The notes under the pieces were generated by a model. That model ran no database searches. It was given only the letters and a program-made list of their open reading frames with translations, and was not told the origin of the DNA. Source: Stutzerimonas azotifigens (GTDB taxonomy: Bacteria; Pseudomonadota; Gammaproteobacteria; Pseudomonadales; Pseudomonadaceae). From it: DNA of 64,000 nucleotides. Location of the stretch: contig NZ_JAAMRF010000002.1 in the NCBI RefSeq assembly GCF_013522725.1, positions 186,001 through 250,000 of the forward strand, read 5' to 3'. This document shows positions 40,941 to 49,322 of this stretch, piece by piece. A program made the position numbers and the translations under genes. The stretch's first letter is position 1. Each line of letters opens with the position of its first letter.

Positions 40941-41987
40941 ATGTTCACACCCAAACCCTTGGCCACCGCCATTCTGTTCGCCCTCAGTCTCAACGCCACC
41001 GCTGCCAACCAGGTAGATCAGAGCCAGACCGGAAACGACAACGAGGTATTCGCCGAGCAGTCCAACGGCGACGGTAACCAGATCGTCCAGTTCCAGGACG
41101 GTGACCTGCAGAGCTCGACCGTCATCCAGTCCGGTGATTCGAACCTTGCCGAAACCATCCAGGCCGGCCTGGAGCATATTGCCGTCATCGATCAGGACGG
41201 GACGAGCAACAATGCCAGCATCTATCAGGAAGGCCAGCGACAAGACGCGGCCATCAATCAGGTCGGCGAAGGCAACTATTCGGTGATCTGGCAGGAGATA
41301 GCGGACAACCAGGTCGTCTCGTCGCAGCAAGGTAGCGGCAACCTGCACGTGATCGAGCAGAACGCGAGGCAGAACCGGGCCGATGTGTCGTCGATAGGCA
41401 ACGACAACTCCACCACCCTCACTCAATTGGGTAGCGGAGCCACCGTCAGTCAGCAGGTTGGAGACGGCAACGTGCTGTCCATTGTGCAAGACGTCAATGG
41501 ATTCGGCGGCACCATCGAAGTCGCCCAAGTAGGCAACGACAACAACGCGGACGTGGACCAGTATTCCAATCGATACAACGCCGGGCTGGTTCGCCTGGAG
41601 CAGGCAGGGGATGCGAATACCGCTCAGGTTGCCCAGGCAGGTGGGAACAACCTTATCGACCTCGTACAGGAAGGTAACGGCAACGACCTGGTGGTCGATC
41701 AGAGTGGGCGCAGCAGCGAAATCACCGGCGTCTCGATTGGCGACGCCAATGCGGTGGAGGTCGTGCAAGGTGGCGATTTCAATACCACAACCTTCTCCCA
41801 GCAAGGCTCGGAAAACCTCATCAGTGTTACTCAGGACGGCTACTACCTGGACGCCGCGGTCAGCCAGGTCGGCAATGCCAACCAGGCGACGATCACCCAG
41901 GGCGGCCCCGATCTGACGAGCTGGGGCCTCAGCGCCACCGTGATGCAGAACGGTACCGGCAACGTCGCGACCGTGATCCAGCGCTGA
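40941..41987 (+). CDS. Orphan curlin-repeat (CsgA/CsgB-like) secreted protein
   Basis: This 348-residue protein has a signal peptide (MFTPKPLATAILFALSLNATAA). The rest is built almost wholly of roughly 20-residue units with the curlin pattern V-x-Q-x-G-x2-N-x-A-x-(I/V)-x-Q, for example DAAVSQVGNANQATITQGG and NTAQVAQAGGNNLIDLVQEG. About fifteen units can be seen, roughly three times the number in E. coli CsgA. Curlins assemble as cross-beta amyloid fibres on the cell surface. No csgE, csgF, csgG or second curlin gene lies in the window, so secretion would need genes elsewhere. AGGAG precedes the ATG and a strong terminator follows. Confidence 0.85.
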   Translation: MFTPKPLATAILFALSLNATAANQVDQSQTGNDNEVFAEQSNGDGNQIVQFQDGDLQSSTVIQSGDSNLAETIQAGLEHIAVIDQDGTSNNASIYQEGQRQDAAINQVGEGNYSVIWQEIADNQVVSSQQGSGNLHVIEQNARQNRADVSSIGNDNSTTLTQLGSGATVSQQVGDGNVLSIVQDVNGFGGTIEVAQVGNDNNADVDQYSNRYNAGLVRLEQAGDANTAQVAQAGGNNLIDLVQEGNGNDLVVDQSGRSSEITGVSIGDANAVEVVQGGDFNTTTFSQQGSENLISVTQDGYYLDAAVSQVGNANQATITQGGPDLTSWGLSATVMQNGTGNVATVIQR

Positions 41988-41991
41988 CAGG

Positions 41992-42022
41992 AAAGGCGCC
42001 GCCGCTCGGCGGCGCCTTTTTT
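41992..42022 (+). terminator. Intrinsic terminator after the curlin-repeat gene
   Basis: AAAGGCGCCGCCG (41992-42004) and CGGCGGCGCCTTT (42007-42019) form a perfect 13-base stem with a two-base loop, followed by further Ts. Confidence 0.92.
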
Positions 42023-42140
42023 CTCTCGCGCTCTCTCCACAGCAGTTTCTTTTGAGAAAATCGCGCATCATCGCGGCTCATCCCTTGAGCAACCGGAACG
42101 CCGTCGGCGTCTGATCCGTAGCTCCTGCTGAGAGACCTCG

Positions 42141-43250
42141 ATGCGTTCACGATTGATGATTTTGCTGGTACTGGCCGGCCTGCACCTGTTCGTCGGTGTC
42201 ACGCTGATTCCCGATCTGGCCTTGGGCCCAGTGGGGACTGGCGCTGCCTGGCTCTATCTGATGATTTCCTGCCTGCTGCTGCCCATGGGCATGCGGCGTC
42301 AGGGTACGGCGTGGCTCGCCTGGACGGCGTTGTTGGTGATGGGTGTGTTCTCGAGCCTGGCGGTGCTCGCGCTGCTGCGTGGTTTCGCGCTTGCCGTGCT
42401 GTCGCTGACCGGCCTGGACTGGCCCGGCTTCGCCCATGACTCGGCGCTGGTCGTGGTCGGGCTGGTGATCGCGCTGACGCTGTTCGGTTTGCTCAACGCA
42501 CGTCGGGTGGCGCGTGTGGTCGAGCGGGAGATCGTCCTGGACGACCTGCCCGAGCCGCTGCACGGCTTCACCATCGTTCAGCTCAGCGACATCCATGTCG
42601 GGCCGACCATCAAGCGTGGCTACCTGGACGGCATCGTCGAGCGGGCCAATGCGCTGTCGCCGGACCTGATCGCCATTACCGGCGATCTGGTGGACGGCAG
42701 CGTCGCCGACCTGCGCGACGACATCGCGCCGCTTGCCGACCTCAAGGCTCGACACGGTACGCTGGTGGTGACCGGCAACCATGAGTATTACTCCGGCGCC
42801 AAGTCCTGGGTCGCCGAGTTCGACCGGCTCGGCCTGCAGGTGCTGCTCAACGAGCACGTGCGGCTCGCCCACGACGGAGGCGAACTGGTAGTGGCGGGCG
42901 TCACCGATTATTCGGCCGGCCATTTCTACCCCGACCACCGCAGCGACCCCCAGGCCGCACTGGCCGGAGCGCCGGCCGATGCCCCGAAGATCCTGCTGGC
43001 GCATCAGCCGCGTTCGGCCACTGCCGCCCGCGAGGCGGGGTATGACCTGCAACTGTCGGGGCATACCCATGGCGGTCAGTTCTGGCCCTGGATGCACTTC
43101 GTACGGTTGCAGCAGCCCTGGGTGGCTGGCCTGCAGCGGGCAGGGCAGCTGCAGGTGTACATCAGCCGTGGTACCGGCTATTGGGGACCGCCGATACGTT
43201 TCGGCGCACCCTCGGAGATCACTCGGATCCGCCTGGTGGCGGCGAGCTGA
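42141..43250 (+). CDS. Membrane-anchored metallophosphoesterase
   Basis: This 369-residue protein has four N-terminal membrane helices (about 1-120) and a calcineurin-like phosphoesterase domain. The metal-binding motifs are complete: QLSDIHVG, TGDLVDG, VTGNHEYY and LSGHTHGGQFWP. Relatives of the YkuE/YaeI type hydrolyse phosphodiesters such as UDP-diacylglucosamine or related envelope lipids, but the true substrate is not known. The gene begins about 120 bases after the curlin terminator and appears to stand alone. Confidence 0.9.
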   Translation: MRSRLMILLVLAGLHLFVGVTLIPDLALGPVGTGAAWLYLMISCLLLPMGMRRQGTAWLAWTALLVMGVFSSLAVLALLRGFALAVLSLTGLDWPGFAHDSALVVVGLVIALTLFGLLNARRVARVVEREIVLDDLPEPLHGFTIVQLSDIHVGPTIKRGYLDGIVERANALSPDLIAITGDLVDGSVADLRDDIAPLADLKARHGTLVVTGNHEYYSGAKSWVAEFDRLGLQVLLNEHVRLAHDGGELVVAGVTDYSAGHFYPDHRSDPQAALAGAPADAPKILLAHQPRSATAAREAGYDLQLSGHTHGGQFWPWMHFVRLQQPWVAGLQRAGQLQVYISRGTGYWGPPIRFGAPSEITRIRLVAAS

Positions 43251-43399
43251 GGCGATTCTTGCGCCTCGCACCCGCTCTGCACAGGCTCCGGCAGTCGGCG
43301 GGGATGAACTCGCAACGGCGGCATCGGGACCAATCGAAAGGCGTCACGTATCTGCACTCGGCGCGCTGCCGCGCCGCCAACCAATGCCAGGAGACAACC

Positions 43400-44323
43400 A
43401 TGAAAGCCATGATCTATGAGCGCTACGGCGACCCTGACGTGCTGAAACTTGGCGAGCGGCCCGCGCCGAAGGTAGCGCCTGGTGAGGTGCTGATCCGCGT
43501 GCGCCGTGCGGCAGTGAATCCGGTGGACTGGAAACTCATGGCCGGCGCCCTCGATGGGGCGATTCAGACCTTCTTTCCGGTGACGCCGGGCTGGGACGTT
43601 GCCGGGGTTGTCGAGGCCGTCGGCTTCGACGTACCGGAATTTTCGCCCGGTGATGAAGTGATGGCCTACGCCCGCAAGGATTTTGTCCACGACGGCACCT
43701 ACGCCGAGCTGGCGACCGTTCCGGCGCGCGCGGTCACTCGCAAGCCGGCCAGTCTCGACTGGGACCAGGCGGCTGCCATTCCCCTGGCGGGCCTCACCGC
43801 CTACCAATTGCTGACCCGTCTGCACACCGGCGAAAAGGACGTGGGGCTGGTGCATGCCGCTGCGGGTGGAGTGGGCATCCAGGCCGTGCAGATCGCGCGT
43901 TACCTCGGCGCACGGGTGATCGGTACCGCGTCGGAAAAGAACCACGAGTTTCTGCGTTCGCTCGGTGTCGAGCCGGTGGCCTATGGCGATGGCCTGGTCG
44001 AGCGCGTCCGCGCGCTGGCACCCGAAGGTGTGGACGTGGTGGTGGACTTCGTCGGTGGCGTGCTGGAGCAGACCCGGGCGGTGCTGCGCGAAGGTGGCCG
44101 TCACGGCTCGATCGTCGACGACTCGGTGTCATCCGCCGGCGGGCTGTGGGCCTGGGTGCGCCCAAGCGGCGCGGACCTGCGCGTGCTGGCCGACATGGCC
44201 GTCGAAGGCCGCCTGATCGTGCCCATCGCCGAAACCTTCCCGCTGGAAAAAGCCGCAGACGCCATGCGCCTGAGCCAGACCGGCCATGTCCGCGGCAAGA
44301 TCGTCATTCACGTGAGTGACTGA
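43400..44323 (+). CDS. Quinone-oxidoreductase-like MDR-family enzyme
   Basis: This 307-residue zinc-free medium-chain dehydrogenase/reductase has an N-terminal GroES-like domain with AAVNPVDWKLMAG. The NADP-binding domain has the motif HAAAGGVGIQAVQIARYLGA. The C-terminal AADAMRLSQTGHVRGKIVI is typical. It probably reduces quinones or enones with NADPH. CAGGAGA lies before the ATG at 43400. The open frame extends 73 codons upstream without family similarity. No operon partner is evident. A palindromic repeat follows the gene. Confidence 0.9.
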   Translation: MKAMIYERYGDPDVLKLGERPAPKVAPGEVLIRVRRAAVNPVDWKLMAGALDGAIQTFFPVTPGWDVAGVVEAVGFDVPEFSPGDEVMAYARKDFVHDGTYAELATVPARAVTRKPASLDWDQAAAIPLAGLTAYQLLTRLHTGEKDVGLVHAAAGGVGIQAVQIARYLGARVIGTASEKNHEFLRSLGVEPVAYGDGLVERVRALAPEGVDVVVDFVGGVLEQTRAVLREGGRHGSIVDDSVSSAGGLWAWVRPSGADLRVLADMAVEGRLIVPIAETFPLEKAADAMRLSQTGHVRGKIVIHVSD

Positions 44324-44351
44324 AGATACCTGGCTCATGGGGCCGGTCTTT

Positions 44352-44376
44352 GTGGGACCGGTCTTGACCGCGAAAA
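44352..44376 (+). repeat. Single palindromic repeat unit (REP-like)
   Basis: GTGGGACCGGTCTTGACCGC followed by GAAAA matches the repeats at 33673 and 10903. It lies 28 bases after the oxidoreductase stop and may also stabilise its transcript end. Confidence 0.65.
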
Positions 44377-44478
44377 AGCCCGCCCAGTCTATCGCCTAGC
44401 ACGCAGAGCTATCGGTTCGTGCAATGAACGCAGTGCTTGCGCTGTCAACCCTCCATCAGCCACTGCAGGAGCGCCCTC

Positions 44479-44796
44479 ATGAATGGCCCTTATTCGCCCC
44501 AGGCCCCGTCGCGTGAAGAAGTCGATGCGCTCGAAGGGGAGACCGTCATCGAGTTCGGCACCGACTGGTGCGGCCACTGCCGCGCCGCGCAACCTTTGAT
44601 CGAACAGACCCTCGCCACGCGATCCGGTATTCGCCATATCAAGGTCGAGGACGGCAAGGGTCGGGTGCTTGGCCGCACCTTCCGCGTCAAGCTCTGGCCG
44701 ACGCTGATCTTCATGCGTCAGGGGCAGGAAGTCGCCCGTGTGGTGCGGCCGACCGACGTCGGTGAGATCAGCCAGGCGCTGGCCCAGCTGAACTGA
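44479..44796 (+). CDS. Thioredoxin-family protein
   Basis: This 105-residue cytoplasmic protein has the thioredoxin fold with the active site WCGHC in IEFGTDWCGHCRAAQPLIEQ. The cis-Pro region is LWPTLIFMRQGQEVARVVRPT. The dipeptide between the cysteines is Gly-His rather than Gly-Pro, as in some thioredoxin-like proteins, which tends to raise the redox potential. The start at 44479 follows AGGAGCG. Its 3' end overlaps the convergent MocR gene by 29 bases. Partners are unknown. Confidence 0.9.
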   Translation: MNGPYSPQAPSREEVDALEGETVIEFGTDWCGHCRAAQPLIEQTLATRSGIRHIKVEDGKGRVLGRTFRVKLWPTLIFMRQGQEVARVVRPTDVGEISQALAQLN

Positions 44797-46243
44797 TCAC
44801 CCGCGCCGGCGGCTCCGATTCACTTAGCAACTGCGCCGCGGTTTCGCCGATACGGCGCACCGCGGCCTCCAGCTCGGGGCAGGGGCGGGCGGCGTAGTTC
44901 AAGCGCAGGCAGTTCCGGTACTTGCCGGCTGCGGAGAAGATACAACCCGGCGCGATCTGAATGCCTTGTTCGAGCAGGCGCCGGTTCAGTTCGAGGCTGT
45001 CGAACTGCTCCGTCATCTCGACCCACAGCATAAAGCCGCCCAGCGGCTGGCTGATGCGCGTCCCGGCGGGAAAATAACGGCTGACCCAGGCGCTCATCTG
45101 ATCGCGGTTGCGTTGGTACTGGCTGCGCATCCGGCGAAGGTGCGGTGGGTAGTGCCCCTCTGAAATGAATTGGGCGATGGCCATCTGCGGTTGAGTGCCC
45201 GTCGCACCCGAGCCGATGTACTTCATGTGCAGGATGCGCTGCAGATAGCGCCCCGGTGCGATCCAGCCAACCCGCAGCCCTGGCGCGAGCGATTTGGAGA
45301 AGGAGCTGCAGAGCAGCACCCGCCCCTCGATATCGAACGACTTGAGCGTGCGTGGGCGCGGGTAGCGGTAGGCCAGGTCGCCGTAGACGTCATCCTCGAT
45401 GACCGCCACATCGAATTGCTGAGCCAGGCGCAACAGGGCGCGCTTGTTGGCCTCCGGCATGATGTAGCCGAACGGGTTGTTGCAGGTCGGGGTGATTTGG
45501 ATCGCCTTGATCGGCCATTGCTCGAGCGCCAGCTCCAGCGCCTCCAGGCTGATGCCGGTGAGCGGGTCGGTCGGGATTTCCAGCGCCTTCATGCCGACGC
45601 CCTTGAGCGTTTGCATGGCGCCATGAAAGCTCGGCGAATCCACAGCAACGATGTCGCCCGGCTGGCATATCGCCCGCACGGCGGTGGAGAGCGCCTCGAT
45701 GCAGCCGTTGGTAATCACCAGGTCATCGGCTGTGATTTGGCAACCGGAATCGAGCGCAAGGCGTGCGACCTGCTCGCGCAATGCCCGCAATCCCTGGATG
45801 TCGCCGTAGTACAGGCCGGGCGTGTCGCTGCGCCTGCTCAGGCGCGCAAGGCTTGCAAGCAGCGGCTTGAGCGTCGGCGAGACGACATCGGGCATGCCGC
45901 GGCCGAACTGCATCAGCTCCGGTGCCGGGCGGCTGCGCATCAGCTCGAGAATGTCTTCCCACTGAGAGATTTCCACCGGCCGTTGCGCCAGGCGAGCAAC
46001 CCGGGGCAGTTCGGGCAGGCGTCGCTCGTCCGGCACGAAGTAGCCGGACTTCGGGCGCGGCGTCGCCAGGCCGGCGTCTTCGAGCACGCGGTAAGCCTGT
46101 TGCACGGTCGTCAGGCTGACGCCGTGCTCGAGGCTCAGCGAACGCACGGAAGGCAAGCGTTCGCCCGGGCGGTAAAGGCCTTGTTCGATGCGCTGGCCAA
46201 GGGATTCGGCAAGTTCGAGATAGAGCGTCATGCCCGGCACCAT
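44768..46243 (-). CDS. MocR-type GntR regulator with aminotransferase domain (second copy)
   Basis: This 491-residue fusion has a GntR winged helix (GERLPSVRSLSLEHGVSLTTVQQAYRVLEDAGL) and a fold-type I aminotransferase domain. The PLP-site elements are NNPFGYIM and SFSKSLAPGLRVGWIAPG. It is a paralogue of the regulator at 15773-17182, with the same layout. Starts at 46243 and 46231 are both possible; AAGGG lies seven bases before the first. It is divergent from the DUF1127 gene, a common target type for nearby regulators. The effector is unknown. Confidence 0.9.
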   Translation of the reverse strand: MVPGMTLYLELAESLGQRIEQGLYRPGERLPSVRSLSLEHGVSLTTVQQAYRVLEDAGLATPRPKSGYFVPDERRLPELPRVARLAQRPVEISQWEDILELMRSRPAPELMQFGRGMPDVVSPTLKPLLASLARLSRRSDTPGLYYGDIQGLRALREQVARLALDSGCQITADDLVITNGCIEALSTAVRAICQPGDIVAVDSPSFHGAMQTLKGVGMKALEIPTDPLTGISLEALELALEQWPIKAIQITPTCNNPFGYIMPEANKRALLRLAQQFDVAVIEDDVYGDLAYRYPRPRTLKSFDIEGRVLLCSSFSKSLAPGLRVGWIAPGRYLQRILHMKYIGSGATGTQPQMAIAQFISEGHYPPHLRRMRSQYQRNRDQMSAWVSRYFPAGTRISQPLGGFMLWVEMTEQFDSLELNRRLLEQGIQIAPGCIFSAAGKYRNCLRLNYAARPCPELEAAVRRIGETAAQLLSESEPPARVISSAGPAPG

Positions 46244-46404
46244 ACCCGAGCCCTTGCGGGTCGTCACAATACAGATAGCCCCGTTTTCAGGGATTCAGAT
46301 GCGGAACAGGCCATTCTGTGCTGCAAATGATTGGCTGGTTCTGGATCTTCAATACAGATGGCGCGATGCCGATCATGGTGATATCCCTTCGTATGGACGT
46401 CGAC

Positions 46405-46611
46405 ATGAAAGCCAGCCTAATTCCAACCAGACTTACCGTCCCCAGTACCGAGCCCGTCTCGCTCAGTCGTCTCTGGGCCCGCTTCCGGCTACGTCAGCAA
46501 ACGCGCCGCGCCCTGTTGCGGATGACCGACGATCAACTCAAGGATGTCGGCCTGACGCGTCAGCAGGCTGAGCGGGAGGCGACGCTGCCGTTCTGGCAGC
46601 TGCTGCGCTGA
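46405..46611 (+). CDS. DUF1127 (YjiS-like) small protein
   Basis: This 68-residue basic protein ends with the DUF1127 motif: RFRLRQQTRRALLRMTDDQLKDVGLTRQQAEREATLPFW. Arg-rich DUF1127 proteins are small, often strongly regulated, and some bind RNA or affect phosphate and envelope metabolism. The start is uncertain: ATGs at 46393 and further upstream are in frame, and no strong ribosome site separates them. It lies divergently from the MocR gene. Its 3' end overlaps the convergent MFS gene by 74 bases. Confidence 0.8.
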   Translation: MKASLIPTRLTVPSTEPVSLSRLWARFRLRQQTRRALLRMTDDQLKDVGLTRQQAEREATLPFWQLLR

Positions 46612-47959
46612 ACTCGGTGATGTCGACGCGTCGGCCCAGAGCCAAGCTGATGATGGACAAACTTTGAATCAGCGCGGCCATCGCCAGCACGGCCGCGCCG
46701 CCCCAGCCTGCCGGTGATGCTTCGCGTAACAGCCCGAACAGCGCCGGGCCGAAGGCGTAGCAGGCCTGCGACAGGGCAACGATCAGCGAGACGGCGCGCT
46801 GCGCATCGGCGAACTCCAACTGCGCGATCAACGGGGGCAGGGAGGTCGCGTTGCCGATACCCGATCCGAACAGGACCACCCCGAGCCACAACAGCGCGGG
46901 CTGGCCATCGGCTGCGAGCAGAACCAGCGAGCCGAAAACCTGCAGGGCATAGGCGCAGCAGGCAACCTTGCGCCGGTCGGTGCCTGGCCTCAGATAACGC
47001 CCTACCAGGATGCGTCCGCCTATGGCGGCGAGTGTCGCAACGCCCATCGCAATCCCCGCCCATTGACCGCCAAGGCGTGGTATCAGCAGGCTGAACAGAT
47101 GGGTGATCAGCCCGATCTGCGCGAACAGACCCAGCGACATTCCCAGCGCCAGGGTGATGAATTGCCGATTGCGCCAGAGGGCACGTCCCGGCAGGTGTAC
47201 GGGCGAACGCCCCTGCACGGCTGCGGCCATTGGGGTGTGCTCGAGCTCACGAGGCTGGACCTGAGCGCGAGCGGGGTGGTGCAGACGATCGCGGTCAAAA
47301 CCGCTCCCGCCAGCGCACCGCTGATCATCGTGGGAGTGGTCTTGACAGGGTAAAGTCTCGCCATCTGGACGTTGCCCGAGCGATTCGGGGCTATGGATGA
47401 ATATGTGCCAGGCCAGGATGCCGATCACGGCGACCACCGACAGACCGACCGTTAACGTAGCGCCGCCGAAACCCAGGGTCGCGATCGACGCTACCCACAA
47501 CGGTGAGAACAGCACGCCGCCCAGGCTCGCCCCGTTGTAGGCCATTCCCAGTGCAGCGGGGCGGGTGGTGACGAACCACGGCGCGATGAGCGCATTGACT
47601 GCTGCCGCGCCGAGCGTTACCCAGCCCATGCCGCTGAACAGCGCCGCCAACAGCAGCTGCCAGGGCGTTGCGGCGACAGCCCAGCCGCCAATCCCGAGGG
47701 CGAGCATCAGCGAACCGCCAAAGGTCACACGGGCGATGCCGAAACGGGCGTAGATCCGCGGCAAGTTGGCCACCACTAGCGTGCCGGCGAGAAAGTGCAG
47801 CGTGACCGCTCCAGAGACCAACGACAGCGGCCAGCCGGTGCGCTGCATCACGGCGTGGAGAAAGATCGGCGGCCCGTAAAAGCCTACACCCCAGCCGAAC
47901 ACGGCCATCGTGAAGACTGCCCACATCACCTTGCGGCCAAAGAAATCCGATCGTTGCAT
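46538..47959 (-). CDS. MFS transporter with palindromic repeat in its central loop
   Basis: This 473-residue transporter has twelve predicted helices in two halves: FTMAVFGWGVGFYGPPIFLHAVMQRTGWPLSLVSGAV at the start and FITLALGMSLGLFAQIGLITHLFSLL opening the second half. It resembles oxalate/formate-antiporter-type MFS proteins. The cytoplasmic loop between the halves contains a Cys/His/Asp-rich insertion encoded by a REP pair (47289-47354), kept in frame. AGGAGG precedes the ATG at 47959. It is divergent from an ArsR-type regulator across a perfect palindrome, which suggests substrate-responsive control. The substrate is unknown. Confidence 0.85.
   Translation of the reverse strand: MQRSDFFGRKVMWAVFTMAVFGWGVGFYGPPIFLHAVMQRTGWPLSLVSGAVTLHFLAGTLVVANLPRIYARFGIARVTFGGSLMLALGIGGWAVAATPWQLLLAALFSGMGWVTLGAAAVNALIAPWFVTTRPAALGMAYNGASLGGVLFSPLWVASIATLGFGGATLTVGLSVVAVIGILAWHIFIHSPESLGQRPDGETLPCQDHSHDDQRCAGGSGFDRDRLHHPARAQVQPRELEHTPMAAAVQGRSPVHLPGRALWRNRQFITLALGMSLGLFAQIGLITHLFSLLIPRLGGQWAGIAMGVATLAAIGGRILVGRYLRPGTDRRKVACCAYALQVFGSLVLLAADGQPALLWLGVVLFGSGIGNATSLPPLIAQLEFADAQRAVSLIVALSQACYAFGPALFGLLREASPAGWGGAAVLAMAALIQSLSIISLALGRRVDITEFSAAAARTAASPPAQPADASGRHP
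47289..47354. repeat. REP-like pair inside the MFS coding sequence
   Basis: TCGCGGTCAAAACCGCTCCC at the left and GTGGGAGTGGTCTTGAC at the right are inverted copies of the dispersed palindrome found elsewhere in intergenic DNA here. The pair is about 66 bases (22 codons) and preserves the reading frame. Confidence 0.7.
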
Positions 47960-47998
47960 GCAGCTGCCTCCTGCGAAGGGTATGGCAACGCAGTATGC

Positions 47999-48016
47999 TG
48001 TCGGCTGTAGCCGACA
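47999..48016. promoter_or_regulatory. Perfect palindrome, likely operator of the ArsR-type regulator
   Basis: TGTCGGCT-GT-AGCCGACA is a perfect 18-base palindrome centred 28 bases before the regulator start and 48 bases before the divergent MFS start. It is well placed to repress both genes. Confidence 0.7.
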
Positions 48017-48035
48017 CTTCGGGATGGGCCGAACC

Positions 48036-48743
48036 ATGAATGCGGACCAGGCAGACCTTCATTTGGCCGATATCGCCGGTGCGATCGCGGATCGCGCGCG
48101 GGCCCGCATGCTCTGCAGCCTGCTCGACGGCCATGCGCGTACCGCAACGGAGCTGGCTGCGCTGGCCGATATCGGCAGCTCCACCGCCAGTGGACATTTC
48201 CGGCGTCTGTGCGATCAAGGACTGGTGGCAATGTCGTCCCAGGGCAAGCACCGCTACTTCCGCCTGGCCAACGCCGAAGTGGCGGCTGCGCTGGAGGCCT
48301 TGCTGACCGCTGCCGGCGTGGCGCGTACGCCGTTCCGACCGAGCACGCCGTCGCCGCTGCGTCATGCGCGTACCTGCTACGACCACTGCGCGGGCGAGGT
48401 GGCGGTCAAGCTTCACGACGCCCTGCTGGCGCAAGCCTGGATCGCGCCGGAGCAGGACGGTTACGGGCTCACCGATCGAGGCCGCGAAGCGCTAGTGGCG
48501 ATGGGCGTCGATGTGGACGAGGCGCGAGGCCGTCGTAGGCGCTTCGCCTATCCCTGCCTGGACTGGAGCGAGCGGCGTCCGCACCTGGGCGGCAGCCTCG
48601 CCGCCGCGTTGCTCGACCTGATGAGTAGCCGCGGGTGGGTGGTGAAGGACCTCGACTCGCGCGCCTTGCGAGTTACCGCCAAGGGCAGCCGTCAGTGCCG
48701 CAAGCATTTCGGCTTCGATATCGTTGCCCAGGCCGGTCTTTAA
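48036..48743 (+). CDS. ArsR-family regulator with C-terminal extension
   Basis: This 235-residue regulator has an ArsR-type winged helix (ADRARARMLCSLLDGHARTATELAALADIGSSTASGHFRRLCDQGLVAMSSQGKHRYFRLA). A second domain of about 130 residues contains cysteines and histidines (HARTCYDHCAGEVAVKLHDALL and YPCLDWSERRPHLGG). This long class occurs next to MFS exporter genes. The start may be 48036 or an ATG four codons upstream. The palindrome in the divergent gap is its likely operator. The inducer is unknown. Confidence 0.87.
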   Translation: MNADQADLHLADIAGAIADRARARMLCSLLDGHARTATELAALADIGSSTASGHFRRLCDQGLVAMSSQGKHRYFRLANAEVAAALEALLTAAGVARTPFRPSTPSPLRHARTCYDHCAGEVAVKLHDALLAQAWIAPEQDGYGLTDRGREALVAMGVDVDEARGRRRRFAYPCLDWSERRPHLGGSLAAALLDLMSSRGWVVKDLDSRALRVTAKGSRQCRKHFGFDIVAQAGL

Positions 48744-48757
48744 GACTGCCGCGCAGG

Positions 48758-49189
48758 CTAATAGGGCGCCACGCGAAACTGCCCGTCGGGCTCGAGCACC
48801 ACGCGGTGCAGTTCATCGAAGCCTTCTTCCAGGCTCGGTCGTTGCAGGCGCTTGAGGGTGCCGAACAAGCCGGCGGGCGGTACCTGTCGGGCGCGGGCCT
48901 TGTTGCGCTGTTCGCAGCCGTGGTGGTCGGGCTCGAAGAAATAGCCGATCACCCGGAACCCGGCGGCCCGCGCCGGCGCGATATAGACGGCACGTTCGGC
49001 GAGGGTCGGGTTGGTGTTGTCCACCACCACGCGTTGCTGTGTCGCGAGGCAGGCCTGCAACAAGGACCGCTCGCGATGACGTGTGCGCAGCATGTCGAGA
49101 TTGAGGCGCAGGTGGGTGTCGAAGAACCGCCGGGTGTAGAACGTGGATTTGCCCGCGGCCTGGATGCCGATGAAGAGAATCAATTCCAT
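48758..49189 (-). CDS. Small P-loop kinase (AAA/zeta-toxin-like nucleotide kinase)
   Basis: This 143-residue protein starts MELILFIGIQAAGKSTFY, a Walker A P-loop right at the N-terminus. LNLDMLRTRHRE and VVVDNTNPTLAERAVYI follow, the pattern of COG4639-type kinases related to polynucleotide kinase 5' phosphatase-less domains. It may phosphorylate a nucleotide, RNA end or small alcohol. No antitoxin-like partner is adjacent, so a toxin role is not supported. The upstream ribosome site is weak. It converges on the ArsR-type regulator gene. Confidence 0.82.
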   Translation of the reverse strand: MELILFIGIQAAGKSTFYTRRFFDTHLRLNLDMLRTRHRERSLLQACLATQQRVVVDNTNPTLAERAVYIAPARAAGFRVIGYFFEPDHHGCEQRNKARARQVPPAGLFGTLKRLQRPSLEEGFDELHRVVLEPDGQFRVAPY

Positions 49190-49322
49190 GCGAGGACGCC
49201 AACCGATACGCTGCGTGAGCGGTAAACCTGAGACCTTCGGGTCAAGGCATTGTATTCAGCTCGCCGCCACCCCGATGCCAACTTCACCCTGACGCAGACC
49301 GCCACTACCCGGAGACCGCTCG

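Noticed and set aside
40932..42071. A minus-strand frame with regular repeats opposite the curlin-repeat gene
   Set aside because: Its periodicity merely mirrors the curlin repeats; it has no signal peptide or ribosome site and crosses the terminator.
46538..47959. MFS gene considered as a pseudogene because of the odd central segment
   Set aside because: The frame stays intact through the repeat and both six-helix halves are complete, with a good start; it is more likely a tolerated in-frame insertion.
48758..49189. P-loop kinase considered as a zeta-type toxin
   Set aside because: No antitoxin gene is adjacent and the protein matches stand-alone small kinases better.
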